64,000 bases of DNA, from the NCBI RefSeq assembly GCF_023805255.1, contig NZ_JAMSCK010000004.1, forward strand, positions 310,001 through 374,000, written 5' to 3'. Positions 53,187 through 62,417 of this stretch are shown here, one piece after another. The position numbers and the translations under genes are program-made. Numbering within the stretch: position 1 is the first letter of the stretch; every line of letters starts with the position of its first letter. The DNA comes from Gramella jeungdoensis (GTDB lineage Bacteria > Bacteroidota > Bacteroidia > Flavobacteriales > Flavobacteriaceae). The notes below the pieces were generated by a model. It worked only from the letters and a program-made list of their open reading frames with translations. It was not told the DNA's origin and made no database searches.

Positions 53187-54353
53187 TTATCCATATTTAA
53201 CCTGCAATTCTGCAGTATTTAAGAAAATTTTATTAACTATAACGTTTTCGACAACTTTTTCCTCACCTAAAAGTCTGAGTTTTCTTCTTCCCCCGTCTAC
53301 CTCTCGATGCCCAAACTTCTCTATATTTTTAGCGATCTTTTCAATAACCGGCTGGAATTCGATTTTAGCATCAAGTAATATTTCTTTAAACTGAATACTT
53401 ACATCCTTTAACTCACTATCCACCTCCACATTCCTTATAATAATATCATTGAATAGCTTTTGATTTTCAGGAATTTTAAAATAATCCTCATAATTCGACC
53501 CGGGATCGTTTCTCGATGCGATCTGATACAAACAGGACAGCAGGGCCCTGAAAACATATTTCCTCACCGCTTCTCGCTCATAATCATCAGGAAAGTGCCC
53601 TGCCTCAAACAGTAAGGTTGGTGTAGAAAGATTTTGAAATGTATCGCCCGCACAATTTATATTGAAGGCATCGTCATACCTCCCTATCTGTTCAGGTAAT
53701 TGAGCTTTCAGGTCTTCAGCAATTCCAGCAATCAGACCCATGCTTTTTTTACGAAACCCATCTATACTCCTTTCTTTATCCTTTGAAGGAGTTAAAAAGG
53801 AAAGGGTAGCCGGCTTAGGTTTATTACCGGCGCTAAAAATAGTTCTCTGGTCATGAAGGTTTAAACAGAAGTCTGGACCGATCAAATCATATTGCATCTT
53901 AAGAATCCTACTTTCTGGCTGACTTAAATTTTGAAGATCCCTGTTAAGATCTACCAAATTAGCATTTACTCGTGTATATTCCTGAGCTCCATCTGGATTG
54001 AGCATGGGAATTATATACAGACTGCAGCTTTTTAATATTAAGGAGAACACTTCATTGGAGACATCTTCTTTAAAAGCATTTAACAGATCCACTACAGCTT
54101 TGGTGGTTGTAGATTCATTTCCGTGCATTTGAGACCAGGCCAGAACTTTTATTTTACCCGATCCAAGTTTATACATATAGACAGGTCTCTCCTGAACAGA
54201 TCTTCCAATTTCTGTTATTTCAAAATATTTTTCAAAACTCTCATTTACTAATTCGATATCCGAAATAGTAAGATACCTACCAGTAATTCCATCGAACTTT
54301 ATCCTGGAATACCAGCTATCTCCAAACAGATCTTTAAGCGCTTCATTTTTCAT
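53187..54353 (-). CDS. M14 family zinc carboxypeptidase
   Basis: A 388-residue peptidase of the M14 carboxypeptidase family, without a signal peptide. The zinc ligands are His77 and Glu80 (MHGNES) and His167 (LNLHDQRT); the general base is Glu250 (LLFEAGHFP). The ATG at 54353 (MKNEALKDLF) is chosen over an ATG-like start 14 codons earlier, because the upstream part lies in an operator region. It is probably cytosolic and acts on small peptides or amide-linked substrates. It is divergent from the XRE regulator over a shared control region. Confidence 0.87.
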   Translation of the reverse strand: MKNEALKDLFGDSWYSRIKFDGITGRYLTISDIELVNESFEKYFEITEIGRSVQERPVYMYKLGSGKIKVLAWSQMHGNESTTTKAVVDLLNAFKEDVSNEVFSLILKSCSLYIIPMLNPDGAQEYTRVNANLVDLNRDLQNLSQPESRILKMQYDLIGPDFCLNLHDQRTIFSAGNKPKPATLSFLTPSKDKERSIDGFRKKSMGLIAGIAEDLKAQLPEQIGRYDDAFNINCAGDTFQNLSTPTLLFEAGHFPDDYEREAVRKYVFRALLSCLYQIASRNDPGSNYEDYFKIPENQKLFNDIIIRNVEVDSELKDVSIQFKEILLDAKIEFQPVIEKIAKNIEKFGHREVDGGRRKLRLLGEEKVVENVIVNKIFLNTAELQVKYG

Positions 54354-54378
54354 GTTTACAAAACTAAACATTGTAAAT

Positions 54379-54392
54379 TTTACAAATGTAAA
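54379..54392. promoter_or_regulatory. XRE operator-like site, M14 side (TTTACA-N2-TGTAAA)
   Basis: A perfect 6+2+6 palindrome (TTTACAAATGTAAA), 25 bases upstream of the M14 peptidase ATG. It merges with a second palindrome, TTGTAAATTTTACAA (54371-54385). Confidence 0.6.
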
Positions 54393-54557
54393 CACCGGGA
54401 CACATAATTTATGTATACAGTTGTAAACAAGCTGATGCCTATGTAATCAACTTTAATAGGAAAAATTCCTATGCGATATATTTTTACATGTTTATATTTG
54501 TTTTTTAGTTGTTTAAGTATATTTATTTAAAGTGTTTATTTGATATATTTGTGATAG

Positions 54558-54571
54558 TTTACAAATGTAAC
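54558..54571. promoter_or_regulatory. XRE operator-like site 1
   Basis: TTTACAAATGTAAC, one mismatch to the palindrome TTTACA-N2-TGTAAA. It is 76 bases before the XRE start. Confidence 0.6.
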
Positions 54572-54592
54572 AGGTTTGATTTGAAAATATTA

Positions 54593-54606
54593 TTTACATT
54601 TGTAAA
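54593..54606. promoter_or_regulatory. XRE operator-like site 2
   Basis: TTTACATTTGTAAA, a perfect palindrome exactly 35 bases after site 1. Confidence 0.6.
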
Positions 54607-54627
54607 TCAGTAAACTTCTTAATTTGT

Positions 54628-54641
54628 GTTACAATGGTAAA
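54628..54641. promoter_or_regulatory. XRE operator-like site 3 over the start codon
   Basis: GTTACAATGGTAAA, two mismatches to the palindrome, exactly 35 bases after site 2. The ATG of the XRE gene (54634-54636) lies inside it. Confidence 0.5.
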
Positions 54642-55050
54642 CACTGAAAAATTCGCTGCCCGGCTCAATAAAATCCTCGATTATTATGATTTATCTGCCG
54701 CTTCATTCGCAGATAAAATCGAAGTGGGGCGCTCTTCTATCTCCCATATTCTTTCCGGAAGAAATAAGCCAAGTCTCGATTTTGTTATGAAAATTGTAAA
54801 GAATTTTCCTGAGGTTGAACTCTACTGGTTGCTAAATGGAAAAGGAAAGTTTCCAGCGGTTGAGGAAACTTCTGAAAAAACCGAAGACATATTTATCGAT
54901 AAACCGAGAACGGAAAAAACTTCAGAACCCATCCCGAATATAAATCCATCTAATGAGAGTTCTTCCCTGCCTTTGGGTACTTCAGGTAAAAAAATTCAAA
55001 GGATAGTAATATTTTATTCGGATGGCAGTTTTGATGCATTTGAAAATTGA
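54634..55050 (+). CDS. XRE-family helix-turn-helix transcriptional regulator
   Basis: A 138-residue regulator. The N-terminal HTH_3/XRE domain (about 5-60: FAARLNKILDYYDLSAASFADKIEVGRSSISHILSGRNKPSLDFVMKI) has its recognition helix near 31-42. A Glu/Ser/Pro-rich linker (70-110) and a short conserved C-terminal strand (KKIQRIVIFYSDGSFDAFEN) follow; this end is often seen in Bacteroidota members and may mediate oligomerisation. Several palindromes of one kind lie in its upstream region, one on its own start, so negative autoregulation is likely. The lipoprotein gene follows 31 bases later. Confidence 0.88.
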   Translation: MVNTEKFAARLNKILDYYDLSAASFADKIEVGRSSISHILSGRNKPSLDFVMKIVKNFPEVELYWLLNGKGKFPAVEETSEKTEDIFIDKPRTEKTSEPIPNINPSNESSSLPLGTSGKKIQRIVIFYSDGSFDAFEN

Positions 55051-55081
55051 TTATCCCAGATAAATTAGATTATTTTGCGGT

Positions 55082-55459
55082 ATGAGAAAATTACTGGGAT
55101 TAATTAGCCTGTTACTTTTAGCATCCTGTTTTAATGCTGAACGAAAATGTGAAGATTTCCGCACCGGGACCTTTAAATTTGAAACCTATTTAAATGGGGA
55201 GCTGGTCACCTCTACTTTTATTAGAAACGACAGCATTGAGATCGAAAAATTTCAGGGAAAGACCGATACTTCCTCAGTAAGATGGATAAATGACTGTGAA
55301 TACATTCTGAAAAATCTTCATCCCGATGGGATGTCTGAAGAGAAAGCCATTCACATGAAAATACTTACCACGAATAAGGATGGATATACCTTTGAATATG
55401 GGCAGGTAGGCCAGGCTAAGAAAGCCAGGGGAAAAGTGATAAAAGTCTCCGGAGATTAG
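55082..55459 (+). CDS. Putative lipoprotein
   Basis: A 125-residue predicted lipoprotein: a signal sequence with lipobox ending at Cys16 (LLLLASCFNAE), then a beta-rich domain (ECEDFRTG-like start KCEDFRTGTFKFETYLNG). In related genomes this gene sits beside topoisomerase IV genes and has been mislabelled as such; there is no topoisomerase motif. Its 3' end overlaps the convergent mscL gene by 4 bases. Function unknown. Confidence 0.75.
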   Translation: MRKLLGLISLLLLASCFNAERKCEDFRTGTFKFETYLNGELVTSTFIRNDSIEIEKFQGKTDTSSVRWINDCEYILKNLHPDGMSEEKAIHMKILTTNKDGYTFEYGQVGQAKKARGKVIKVSGD

Positions 55460-55902
55460 TTCTGCCTTTCTCGAAGTAGTTTGTTCTGTTCCTCCATCAA
55501 ATCATTTAGATTAGAAAGAAGTTCTATGTCTTTTGGCGTAACCACCTTCTCATTTTTAGGATCCTGAGCCTTGTTCCTGAAGCGATTCATGAATTTCACT
55601 ACTATAAACACTACAAAACCAATTACGAGAAAGTCAATAAGCGTTTCTATCATTAATCCATAACCAATAGAAACTTCCTTGACAAAATCGGCAGTACCTT
55701 CAGTGCCTGCTGCCTCTCGCAGTACCAGCTTTCGATCAGCATAATTGATGCCATCTGTCATCAGGCTTAATGGAGGCATGATCACCTGCTTAACCAGAAC
55801 ATCAATCACACTGTTAAAGGCGGTTCCGATAATGATCCCTACCGCCATATCTACCATGTTGCCTTTTACAGCAAACTCCTTAAATTCCTTAAATAAGCCC
55901 AT
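55456..55902 (-). CDS. mscL: Large-conductance mechanosensitive channel
   Basis: A 148-residue channel. Two membrane helices (about 15-45 and 77-100) form the pentameric pore that opens at high membrane tension to release solutes on osmotic down-shock. The N-terminal signature is FKEFKEFAVKGNMVDMAVGIIIGTAFNSVIDVLVKQVIMPPL. The periplasmic loop (about 47-75) is a little longer than in E. coli, and the C-terminal helix follows. Its start overlaps the parC stop by one base, so it is the last gene of the topoisomerase IV operon. Confidence 0.95.
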   Translation of the reverse strand: MGLFKEFKEFAVKGNMVDMAVGIIIGTAFNSVIDVLVKQVIMPPLSLMTDGINYADRKLVLREAAGTEGTADFVKEVSIGYGLMIETLIDFLVIGFVVFIVVKFMNRFRNKAQDPKNEKVVTPKDIELLSNLNDLMEEQNKLLRERQN

Positions 55903-58553
55903 TAATCATCAAATAAAGATCCCTGTCCTTCAGAGCCCGATTTGTTCTCAGGCACACTAATCTTACCAGCTTTTATATCTTCTCCACTGATTTCATCTTC
56001 TACTGAAGTTTTTTCTTTTTCAGTTTCTTCCTCATTATCTTCCTGCTCCTCATAGGGCATGGGCTCAAGAAGATTTATCTGATTGACCTTCTCTGTAGTT
56101 AATTGATTTCCAAGAGCTTTAATACCTTTAACCGAAATAAATTCTTCAAGATTTATCTCTTCGTTCTCGCGGCGTTCTTTACCCTTAGGTTTAGTATAAA
56201 CAATTTCAGCTCTAGGATAATAATCCGTTGAAACTATCTCCAGGAACGAATCTTCATGATCACTTATGAATTTCTCTTCCTTATCGGGATTTTCAATAAG
56301 GAAACGCTTTACATAGTAACGCTCTTTTTCTGGTTCCCAGTAAATCGCCGAAATTGGCTTATCCTTCACCCATTTTTCCAGAACCACAATTTCTTCATCA
56401 AAACGGGTAGTCAGCTCAGGCTTGATGGTTTTCACTATTCCATCCTGGGTAATGATAAGCAATCTATCCTCCCCCTTAAATTCCCCAAGCAACTCTCCTC
56501 TTTCGTCAACATTCAGCCTCTTCACGGTTTCATCAAACCAGATCCTTCTGGGCTTTAAAGTTGAAACCCCTTCTTCTTTTAGCTCTATGCGTTTCACTGA
56601 ATATTTGGTGACAATATTGCCTTTTACATTTCTTCCTTTGATAAGGACATCGGCAAAATCAAGATCGAATTTCAGTTTTCTTATACTTCCCACCTGTCTT
56701 AGCAAAACTGTGACAACTTCGGCCTCTCCATTTGGGTTGGCAGAAAAATAAAGTACTTTCGAGTCCTTCTTTTCCTGTGTAAGATCATACTCCCTGTCTC
56801 TGGTCACCGAAGTTACCGCAAAACGTTTTACATAAGTCTTACCACCTTTCCCGTCACGATAAACCATATTATAGATGGTTCGTTTATCTTTTTTCTTGAA
56901 TATGGCAACGTGAATGATATCCTTTCCTATAAAGGTCTTGGTGTCAACTTTTGTCACCATCATTTTACCGTCAGCGGTGAAACATATCACATCGTCTATA
57001 TCGGAACAATCGGTGACATATTCATCTTTTTTCAGGGACGTACCCACAAAACCTTCAGACCTGTTGACATAAAGCTTGGTGTTCCTTATGACCACCTTAG
57101 TAGCTTCAATATCCTCAAATAGTCGAAGTTCAGTCTTGCGCTCCCTGCCTTCACCATAATCCTTTTTTAGCTTTTTGAAATAATCTACCGCGAAATCCAC
57201 GATATTATCCAGATGATGTTTCACCTGAGCGATATCTCCCTCAAGGGCATCTATCTTTTGCTGAGCCTTATCGATGTCAAATTTTGAAATCCTTTTAATT
57301 CGGATCTCGGTAAGTCTCACGATATCCTCTTCGGTTACTTCTCGCTTAAGATGCTTGGTGTGAGGTTTCAGACCTTTATCAATGGCCTGGATAACACCTT
57401 CCCAGGTCTCTTCTTCTTCAATATCCCGATAAATACGGTTCTCAATAAAAATTCTTTCCAGAGAGGCGAAATGCCATTGTTCTTCCAGCTCATCGAGTTT
57501 GATCTCCAGTTCGCTCTTAAGCAGATGAAGCGTATGATCTGTAGATCTTCTAAGAATTTCTGAAACTCCCAGGAATATTGGTTTATGATCAATGATCACA
57601 CAACCCAGAGGTGCCAGTGAATTTTCACACTGCGTGAAAGCATACAGGGCATCAATAGTTTTATCTGGCGAAATATTATTTGGCAGATGGATAAGTATCT
57701 CAACCTCGGCAGCCGTATTATCTTCGATCCTTTTGATCTTTATTTTTCCCTTGTCATTTGCCTTTAAGATCGAGTCGATAAGACTGGAAGTATTGGTGCC
57801 ATAAGGAATCTCTGTAATTGCCAGGGTATTCTTATCGAGCTGGCTAATCTTAGCCCTGATTCGAACACGCCCCCCACGTTTACCGTCATTATAATTGCTG
57901 ATATCAGCGATACCCCCGGTTGGAAAATCTGGAAAAAGTTTGAACTTTTTCCCTCTTAAATGATTGATGGAGGCCTCAATTATTTCATTGAAATTATGCG
58001 GAAGTATCCTGGTACTTAAACCAACAGCAATACCTTCTGCTCCCTGAGCAAGTAACAAAGGGAACTTAACAGGTAGATTCACAGGTTCCTGTTTTCTACC
58101 ATCGTAAGATAATTGCCATTCCGTTAATTTCGGACTATAGAGTACTTCCAGGGCAAATTTGGAAAGGCGAGCCTCAATATAACGCGGAGCAGCCGCACGG
58201 TCACCGGTAAGGATATTCCCCCAGTTCCCTTGCGTGTCAATAAGCAGGTCTTTCTGGCCTATCTGCACCATAGCATCCCCAATACTGGCATCACCGTGAG
58301 GGTGATATTGCATGGTATGACCAACTATATTCGCTACTTTGTTGTAACGACCATCATCCAGGTCTTTCATGGAGTGCATGATACGGCGCTGCACGGGTTT
58401 GAAGCCATCTTCTATTGCGGGTACCGCCCGTTCAAGGATCACATATGATGCATAATCCAGGAACCAGTCCTTGTACATTCCGGTTACCCTTATAAGTTCT
58501 TCTTTATTTTCTTCAAACTGCTCTTCCTGAGCTCCTTCTAGGTTTTCTTCCAT
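55902..58553 (-). CDS. parC: DNA topoisomerase IV subunit A
   Basis: An 883-residue subunit that resolves linked daughter chromosomes with ParE. Catalytic Tyr125 is in APRYIEARL. The quinolone segment HPHGDASIGDAM (84-95) lacks the GyrA-type Ser and has Ala at its place (Asp88-Ala89-Ser90). No GyrA box is seen and the C-terminal domain is a divergent pinwheel, followed by an acidic tail (NEEETEKEKTSVEDE). It is translationally coupled to mscL downstream and to the membrane protein upstream by one-base overlaps. Confidence 0.95.
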   Translation of the reverse strand: MEENLEGAQEEQFEENKEELIRVTGMYKDWFLDYASYVILERAVPAIEDGFKPVQRRIMHSMKDLDDGRYNKVANIVGHTMQYHPHGDASIGDAMVQIGQKDLLIDTQGNWGNILTGDRAAAPRYIEARLSKFALEVLYSPKLTEWQLSYDGRKQEPVNLPVKFPLLLAQGAEGIAVGLSTRILPHNFNEIIEASINHLRGKKFKLFPDFPTGGIADISNYNDGKRGGRVRIRAKISQLDKNTLAITEIPYGTNTSSLIDSILKANDKGKIKIKRIEDNTAAEVEILIHLPNNISPDKTIDALYAFTQCENSLAPLGCVIIDHKPIFLGVSEILRRSTDHTLHLLKSELEIKLDELEEQWHFASLERIFIENRIYRDIEEEETWEGVIQAIDKGLKPHTKHLKREVTEEDIVRLTEIRIKRISKFDIDKAQQKIDALEGDIAQVKHHLDNIVDFAVDYFKKLKKDYGEGRERKTELRLFEDIEATKVVIRNTKLYVNRSEGFVGTSLKKDEYVTDCSDIDDVICFTADGKMMVTKVDTKTFIGKDIIHVAIFKKKDKRTIYNMVYRDGKGGKTYVKRFAVTSVTRDREYDLTQEKKDSKVLYFSANPNGEAEVVTVLLRQVGSIRKLKFDLDFADVLIKGRNVKGNIVTKYSVKRIELKEEGVSTLKPRRIWFDETVKRLNVDERGELLGEFKGEDRLLIITQDGIVKTIKPELTTRFDEEIVVLEKWVKDKPISAIYWEPEKERYYVKRFLIENPDKEEKFISDHEDSFLEIVSTDYYPRAEIVYTKPKGKERRENEEINLEEFISVKGIKALGNQLTTEKVNQINLLEPMPYEEQEDNEEETEKEKTSVEDEISGEDIKAGKISVPENKSGSEGQGSLFDD

Positions 58554-59044
58554 TAGGCAGTAACTTTAGGCGTGGTTTCCAGCACTTTTTGCAGCGAGGC
58601 AACCATTCCCTTTTTCTTTTTTCGGGTTAAAAATGTAGTATTGAAAGTATATTTTCTATATCCTTTTTTTCTTCTTGATTTGATATAAATGGTAAGCGCT
58701 GAATAGATCCCATAATCCACAAAACGAAACTTACCCAGTTTACGCTTGGGGAATTCGGCTTTTTTCACCCTGTATTCCATGAATTTGGAGAAAAAAACAC
58801 CATTATTCTTAAAGTTCAGTGTCTCACCGTCGCTATCAAAATCAAAAGACTGACCAATCCTGTGCACATAGAAGCCAAGAAGCAATGTCACTATGTTCGG
58901 AACAAAATGACTAAACCCGATCTCCTGTTCGGAATCTGACGCCATTATTTCAATATTCACAAAAACATTAGTGATAAATACCGCTATTAAAACGATATAT
59001 ATTGAAGGTACTATCTTGATCTCTGTGCGGTTGGTGAATCTCAT
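58553..59044 (-). CDS. Hypothetical membrane protein within the topoisomerase IV operon
   Basis: A 163-residue protein with two hydrophobic helices (about 12-32 and 46-65). A basic cytoplasmic part ([14 protein letters not shown], then [18 protein letters not shown]) follows. It lies between parE and parC with overlaps of 4 bases and 1 base, so it is translated as part of the operon. No family is recognised. The basic domain could contact DNA or membrane lipids. A role in topoisomerase IV localisation would be a guess. Confidence 0.7.
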   Translation of the reverse strand: MRFTNRTEIKIVPSIYIVLIAVFITNVFVNIEIMASDSEQEIGFSHFVPNIVTLLLGFYVHRIGQSFDFDSDGETLNFKNNGVFFSKFMEYRVKKAEFPKRKLGKFRFVDYGIYSALTIYIKSRRKKGYRKYTFNTTFLTRKKKKGMVASLQKVLETTPKVTA

Positions 59045-60906
59045 ATCCCAAGTTCTTCTACAAGATCAAGTTCAACTTTCAGGTTATCTATGATGAATTC
59101 CTGCCTGTCTGGTGTATTCTTACCCATATAGAAACTCAGCATTTCTTCTATAGATTTATCCTTGTCCAGCATTACAGGGTCAAGGCGAATATCCTCTCCT
59201 ATAAAATGCTTGAATTCATCTGGCGAAATCTCACCAAGACCTTTAAATCGCGTAATCTCAACTTTACCGGAAAGCTTGGCGATCGCCTGCTTACGCTCCA
59301 TTTCACTATAGCAATAGATAGTTTCCTTTTTATTTCGCACCCTGAATAAAGGGGTTTGCAGAATATAAAGATGATTTTCCTTGATCAGTTCCGGGAAGAA
59401 CTGAAGGAAGAAAGTTATAAGCAGCAACCTGATATGCATTCCATCCACATCGGCATCGGTAGCGATCACAATATTATGATACCTAAGATCCTCCAGGGAT
59501 TCTTCAATATTTAAAGCTGCCTGCAGCAGGTTGAATTCTTCATTCTCATAGACAATCTTTTTGGAAAGTCCGTAACTGTTCAAAGGCTTCCCCTTAAGAC
59601 TGAAAACCGCCTGGGTGACCACATCCCTGCTTTTTGTAATAGAACCACTTGCAGAATCACCCTCGGTAATAAAAAGCGTGGTTTCAAGGCAACGTTCATG
59701 TTTGCTATCACCAAGATGAACCCTGCAGTCCCTTAATTTCTTATTGTGCAGGCTTGCTTTTTTCGCACGATCTCTTGCAAGTTTTCTAATTCCTGAAAGA
59801 TCCTTTCTTTCACGTTCAGCCTGTAATATCTTTTTCTGAAGCTTTTCAGCTGTTTCAGGGTTTTTATGCAGGTAATTATCCAGATTCCTTTTTACGAAAT
59901 CATTGATGTAAGTTCTTACTGTTGGCAGATCGCCACCCATATCGGTTGAACCCAGTTTGGTCTTGGTCTGACTCTCAAAGACCGGCTCCATCACTTTTAT
60001 ACTTATGGCAGACACTATAGACTTTCTTATATCACTAGCTTCATAATTCTTTCCGTAGAACTCACGCACAGTTTTCACAACTGCTTCCCGAAAGGCCGAA
60101 AGGTGAGTCCCTCCCTGAGAGGTGTTCTGACCATTTACAAAAGAATGATACTCTTCGCTATACTGCGATTTACTATGGGTAATGGCGACTTCAATGTCAT
60201 CCCCACGCATATGAATGATGGGATATAACATATCCTCATTACTGATGCTATCCTGAAGAAGGTCTTTAAGACCATTTTCAGAATAAAATTTTTCTCCGTT
60301 AAAAACTATGGTCAATCCCGGATTGAGATATACATAGTTCTTGAGCATTTTTTCAATGTACTCATTGCGGAACTTATAGTTCTTGAAGATTACCTCATCT
60401 GGAATAAAAGTGATCTTGGTACCTCTTCGACGTGAAGTTTCATCAAGATGTTCTTCATCGGTAAGGTTTCCCTGCTCGAATTCGGCGGCATGACTTTTTC
60501 CATCACGGGAAGATTCTACTCTGAAATATGAGGAAAGCGCGTTAACTGCCTTGGTACCAACCCCGTTAAGTCCAACAGATTTTTTGAAGGCACGGGTGTC
60601 ATATTTCCCACCGGTATTCATTTTGGATACTACATCCACTACCTTACCCAATGGAATACCCCTACCATAATCACGAACAATAACGCGCTGGTTCTGCACG
60701 GAGATCTCGATGGTCTTCCCTGCTCCCATCACGAATTCGTCAATACTATTATCTAAAACCTCTTTTAAAAGAATATAAATCCCGTCATCCTGACTCGAAC
60801 CATCTCCCAGTTTCCCAATGTACATCCCGGGACGCATACGAATATGTTCCTTCCAGTCTAATGACCGAATATTGTCTTCGGTATATTTAGTAGTATTCTC
60901 GCTCAT
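59041..60906 (-). CDS. parE: DNA topoisomerase IV subunit B
   Basis: A 621-residue ATPase subunit, paired with ParC to decatenate chromosomes. The GHKL ATP site is visible: [10 protein letters not shown] (49-58), GRGIPL (81-86) and GLNGVGTKA (112-120). The TOPRIM domain has EGDSASG (415-421) and DADVDG (484-489) for the catalytic Mg ions. The [18 protein letters not shown] segment is near the C terminus. Its gene is the first of the operon parE-orf-parC-mscL, with a likely promoter in the 203-base gap to ychF (TATATTAG on the minus strand). Confidence 0.95.
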   Translation of the reverse strand: MSENTTKYTEDNIRSLDWKEHIRMRPGMYIGKLGDGSSQDDGIYILLKEVLDNSIDEFVMGAGKTIEISVQNQRVIVRDYGRGIPLGKVVDVVSKMNTGGKYDTRAFKKSVGLNGVGTKAVNALSSYFRVESSRDGKSHAAEFEQGNLTDEEHLDETSRRRGTKITFIPDEVIFKNYKFRNEYIEKMLKNYVYLNPGLTIVFNGEKFYSENGLKDLLQDSISNEDMLYPIIHMRGDDIEVAITHSKSQYSEEYHSFVNGQNTSQGGTHLSAFREAVVKTVREFYGKNYEASDIRKSIVSAISIKVMEPVFESQTKTKLGSTDMGGDLPTVRTYINDFVKRNLDNYLHKNPETAEKLQKKILQAERERKDLSGIRKLARDRAKKASLHNKKLRDCRVHLGDSKHERCLETTLFITEGDSASGSITKSRDVVTQAVFSLKGKPLNSYGLSKKIVYENEEFNLLQAALNIEESLEDLRYHNIVIATDADVDGMHIRLLLITFFLQFFPELIKENHLYILQTPLFRVRNKKETIYCYSEMERKQAIAKLSGKVEITRFKGLGEISPDEFKHFIGEDIRLDPVMLDKDKSIEEMLSFYMGKNTPDRQEFIIDNLKVELDLVEELGI

Positions 60907-61109
60907 AAATAGTCATGGAGTTATGCCCCTAATATAAGGCAATACCTAAAAAACTGAAATAAATCCAGCCTAAATTAATTAACAAAGATTTAGGAAGAAA
61001 TGTTAATTAGATTTGAGAGGTGAGAAATTAGATGTTAGATTTCTCCAGAACTATTTAAAATCAACTACCTGGTGTTTTTTATAGCCTTATATTTTATACC
61101 TAACTTCTA

Positions 61110-62204
61110 TCAGACATTAAAACGGAAGTGCATTACATCGCCATCCTTTACGATATAATCCTTTCCTTCCACTCTCATCTTACCGGCTTCTTTCACCTTC
61201 GCTTCACTCCCGTAATTTACGTAATCATCGTACCCAATCACCTCAGCGCGAATAAAGCCTTTTTCAAAATCGGTATGTATCACACCGGCGGCCTGTGGAG
61301 CTGAAGCTCCCACTTTAACGGTCCATGCACGAACTTCTTTTTCTCCTGCCGTGAAGTAAGTTTGCAGGTCAAGTAATTTATATGCACCACGAATCAGCTT
61401 TGCAGAACCAGGCTCATCGAGTCCAATATCCTGAAGAAACATCTGGCGTTCTTCGTAATCTTCCAGTTCGGTGATATCTGCTTCAGTACCAACCGCGAGC
61501 ACTAAAACCTCAGCATTCTCGTCTTTTACAGCATCTCTAACCTTTTCTACATGCTCATTTCCATCAACAGCTGCATCTTCATTCACATTACACACATACA
61601 TCACTGGCTTATCGGTAATGAACTGCAAAGGTTTAATGAATTCCTTTCTTTCTTCATCGGTCAGATCTATAGCCCGAACCGATTTTCCTTCTTCAAGACC
61701 TTTCTTGACTTTCAATAAGGCTGCTTCTTCTTTTTGAGCATCTTTATTTCCGGTCTTGGCAGCACGCTTTACCTTATCGAGTTTTTTCTCAACAGTTTCA
61801 AGATCTTTGAGCTGAAGTTCCATATCGATGGTTTCTTTATCCCTTAAAGGATTGATAGAACCATCAACATGCACGATATTGTCGTTATCGAAGCATCTTA
61901 AAACATGAAGAATAGCATCGGTTTCCCGGATGTTCCCAAGAAACTGATTTCCCAGCCCTTCTCCCTTGCTGGCCCCTTTTACAAGTCCGGCAATATCAAC
62001 GATCTCTACAGTGGCCGGAATTACCCTTTCAGGCTTTACAAGTTCACCTAATTTACTAAGCCTTGGGTCTGGAACGTTCACAACCCCGATGTTAGGTTCT
62101 ATGGTACAAAACGGAAAGTTTGCACTCTGCGCCTTCGCATTACTTAGACAATTAAAAAGTGTTGATTTTCCAACATTGGGAAGTCCTACAATTCCGGCTT
62201 TCAT
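61110..62204 (-). CDS. ychF: Redox-regulated ATPase YchF
   Basis: A 364-residue OBG-family P-loop protein that binds ATP rather than GTP. The P loop is GLPNVGKST (7-15), with the [20 protein letters not shown] switch region near 70-89. The helical A domain and the C-terminal TGS domain (about 280-362, [18 protein letters not shown]) complete the fold. YchF links translation and oxidative stress in several bacteria. It is transcribed alone with a -7 box placed 5 bases from its ATG. Confidence 0.96.
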   Translation of the reverse strand: MKAGIVGLPNVGKSTLFNCLSNAKAQSANFPFCTIEPNIGVVNVPDPRLSKLGELVKPERVIPATVEIVDIAGLVKGASKGEGLGNQFLGNIRETDAILHVLRCFDNDNIVHVDGSINPLRDKETIDMELQLKDLETVEKKLDKVKRAAKTGNKDAQKEEAALLKVKKGLEEGKSVRAIDLTDEERKEFIKPLQFITDKPVMYVCNVNEDAAVDGNEHVEKVRDAVKDENAEVLVLAVGTEADITELEDYEERQMFLQDIGLDEPGSAKLIRGAYKLLDLQTYFTAGEKEVRAWTVKVGASAPQAAGVIHTDFEKGFIRAEVIGYDDYVNYGSEAKVKEAGKMRVEGKDYIVKDGDVMHFRFNV

Positions 62205-62209
62205 AAACT

Positions 62210-62217
62210 CAAATTTA
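62210..62217 (-). promoter_or_regulatory. -7 box (TAAATTTG on minus strand) of ychF
   Basis: A perfect TAnnTTTG match ending 5 bases before the ychF ATG at 62204. If used, transcription would begin at or very near the start codon, giving a leaderless mRNA. Confidence 0.45.
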
Positions 62218-62417
62218 GATGCTTGTTTTTTGCGGCTGCAAAGATAAGTATTAGAATCGAGAATTTAGAAGATCCATCAATCAAGCTTCACCAATTTATT
62301 TTTCAAGGATTTTTACTGAATTTCCTGGGTACGGTTTAGTATTTTTTTAACTGAAGCGGCTGGCATATTTTTTAATTTTAGGAGAAAGAATTGCTAACTG
62401 AGTCTAATACATCTCCA

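Noticed and set aside
60907-61109. Terminator or sRNA in the parE-ychF spacer
   Set aside because: A weak GAGAAAT/ATTTCTC repeat (61022-61045) lacks a T tract on either side. Nothing convincing was seen beyond a promoter-like TATATTAG for parE.
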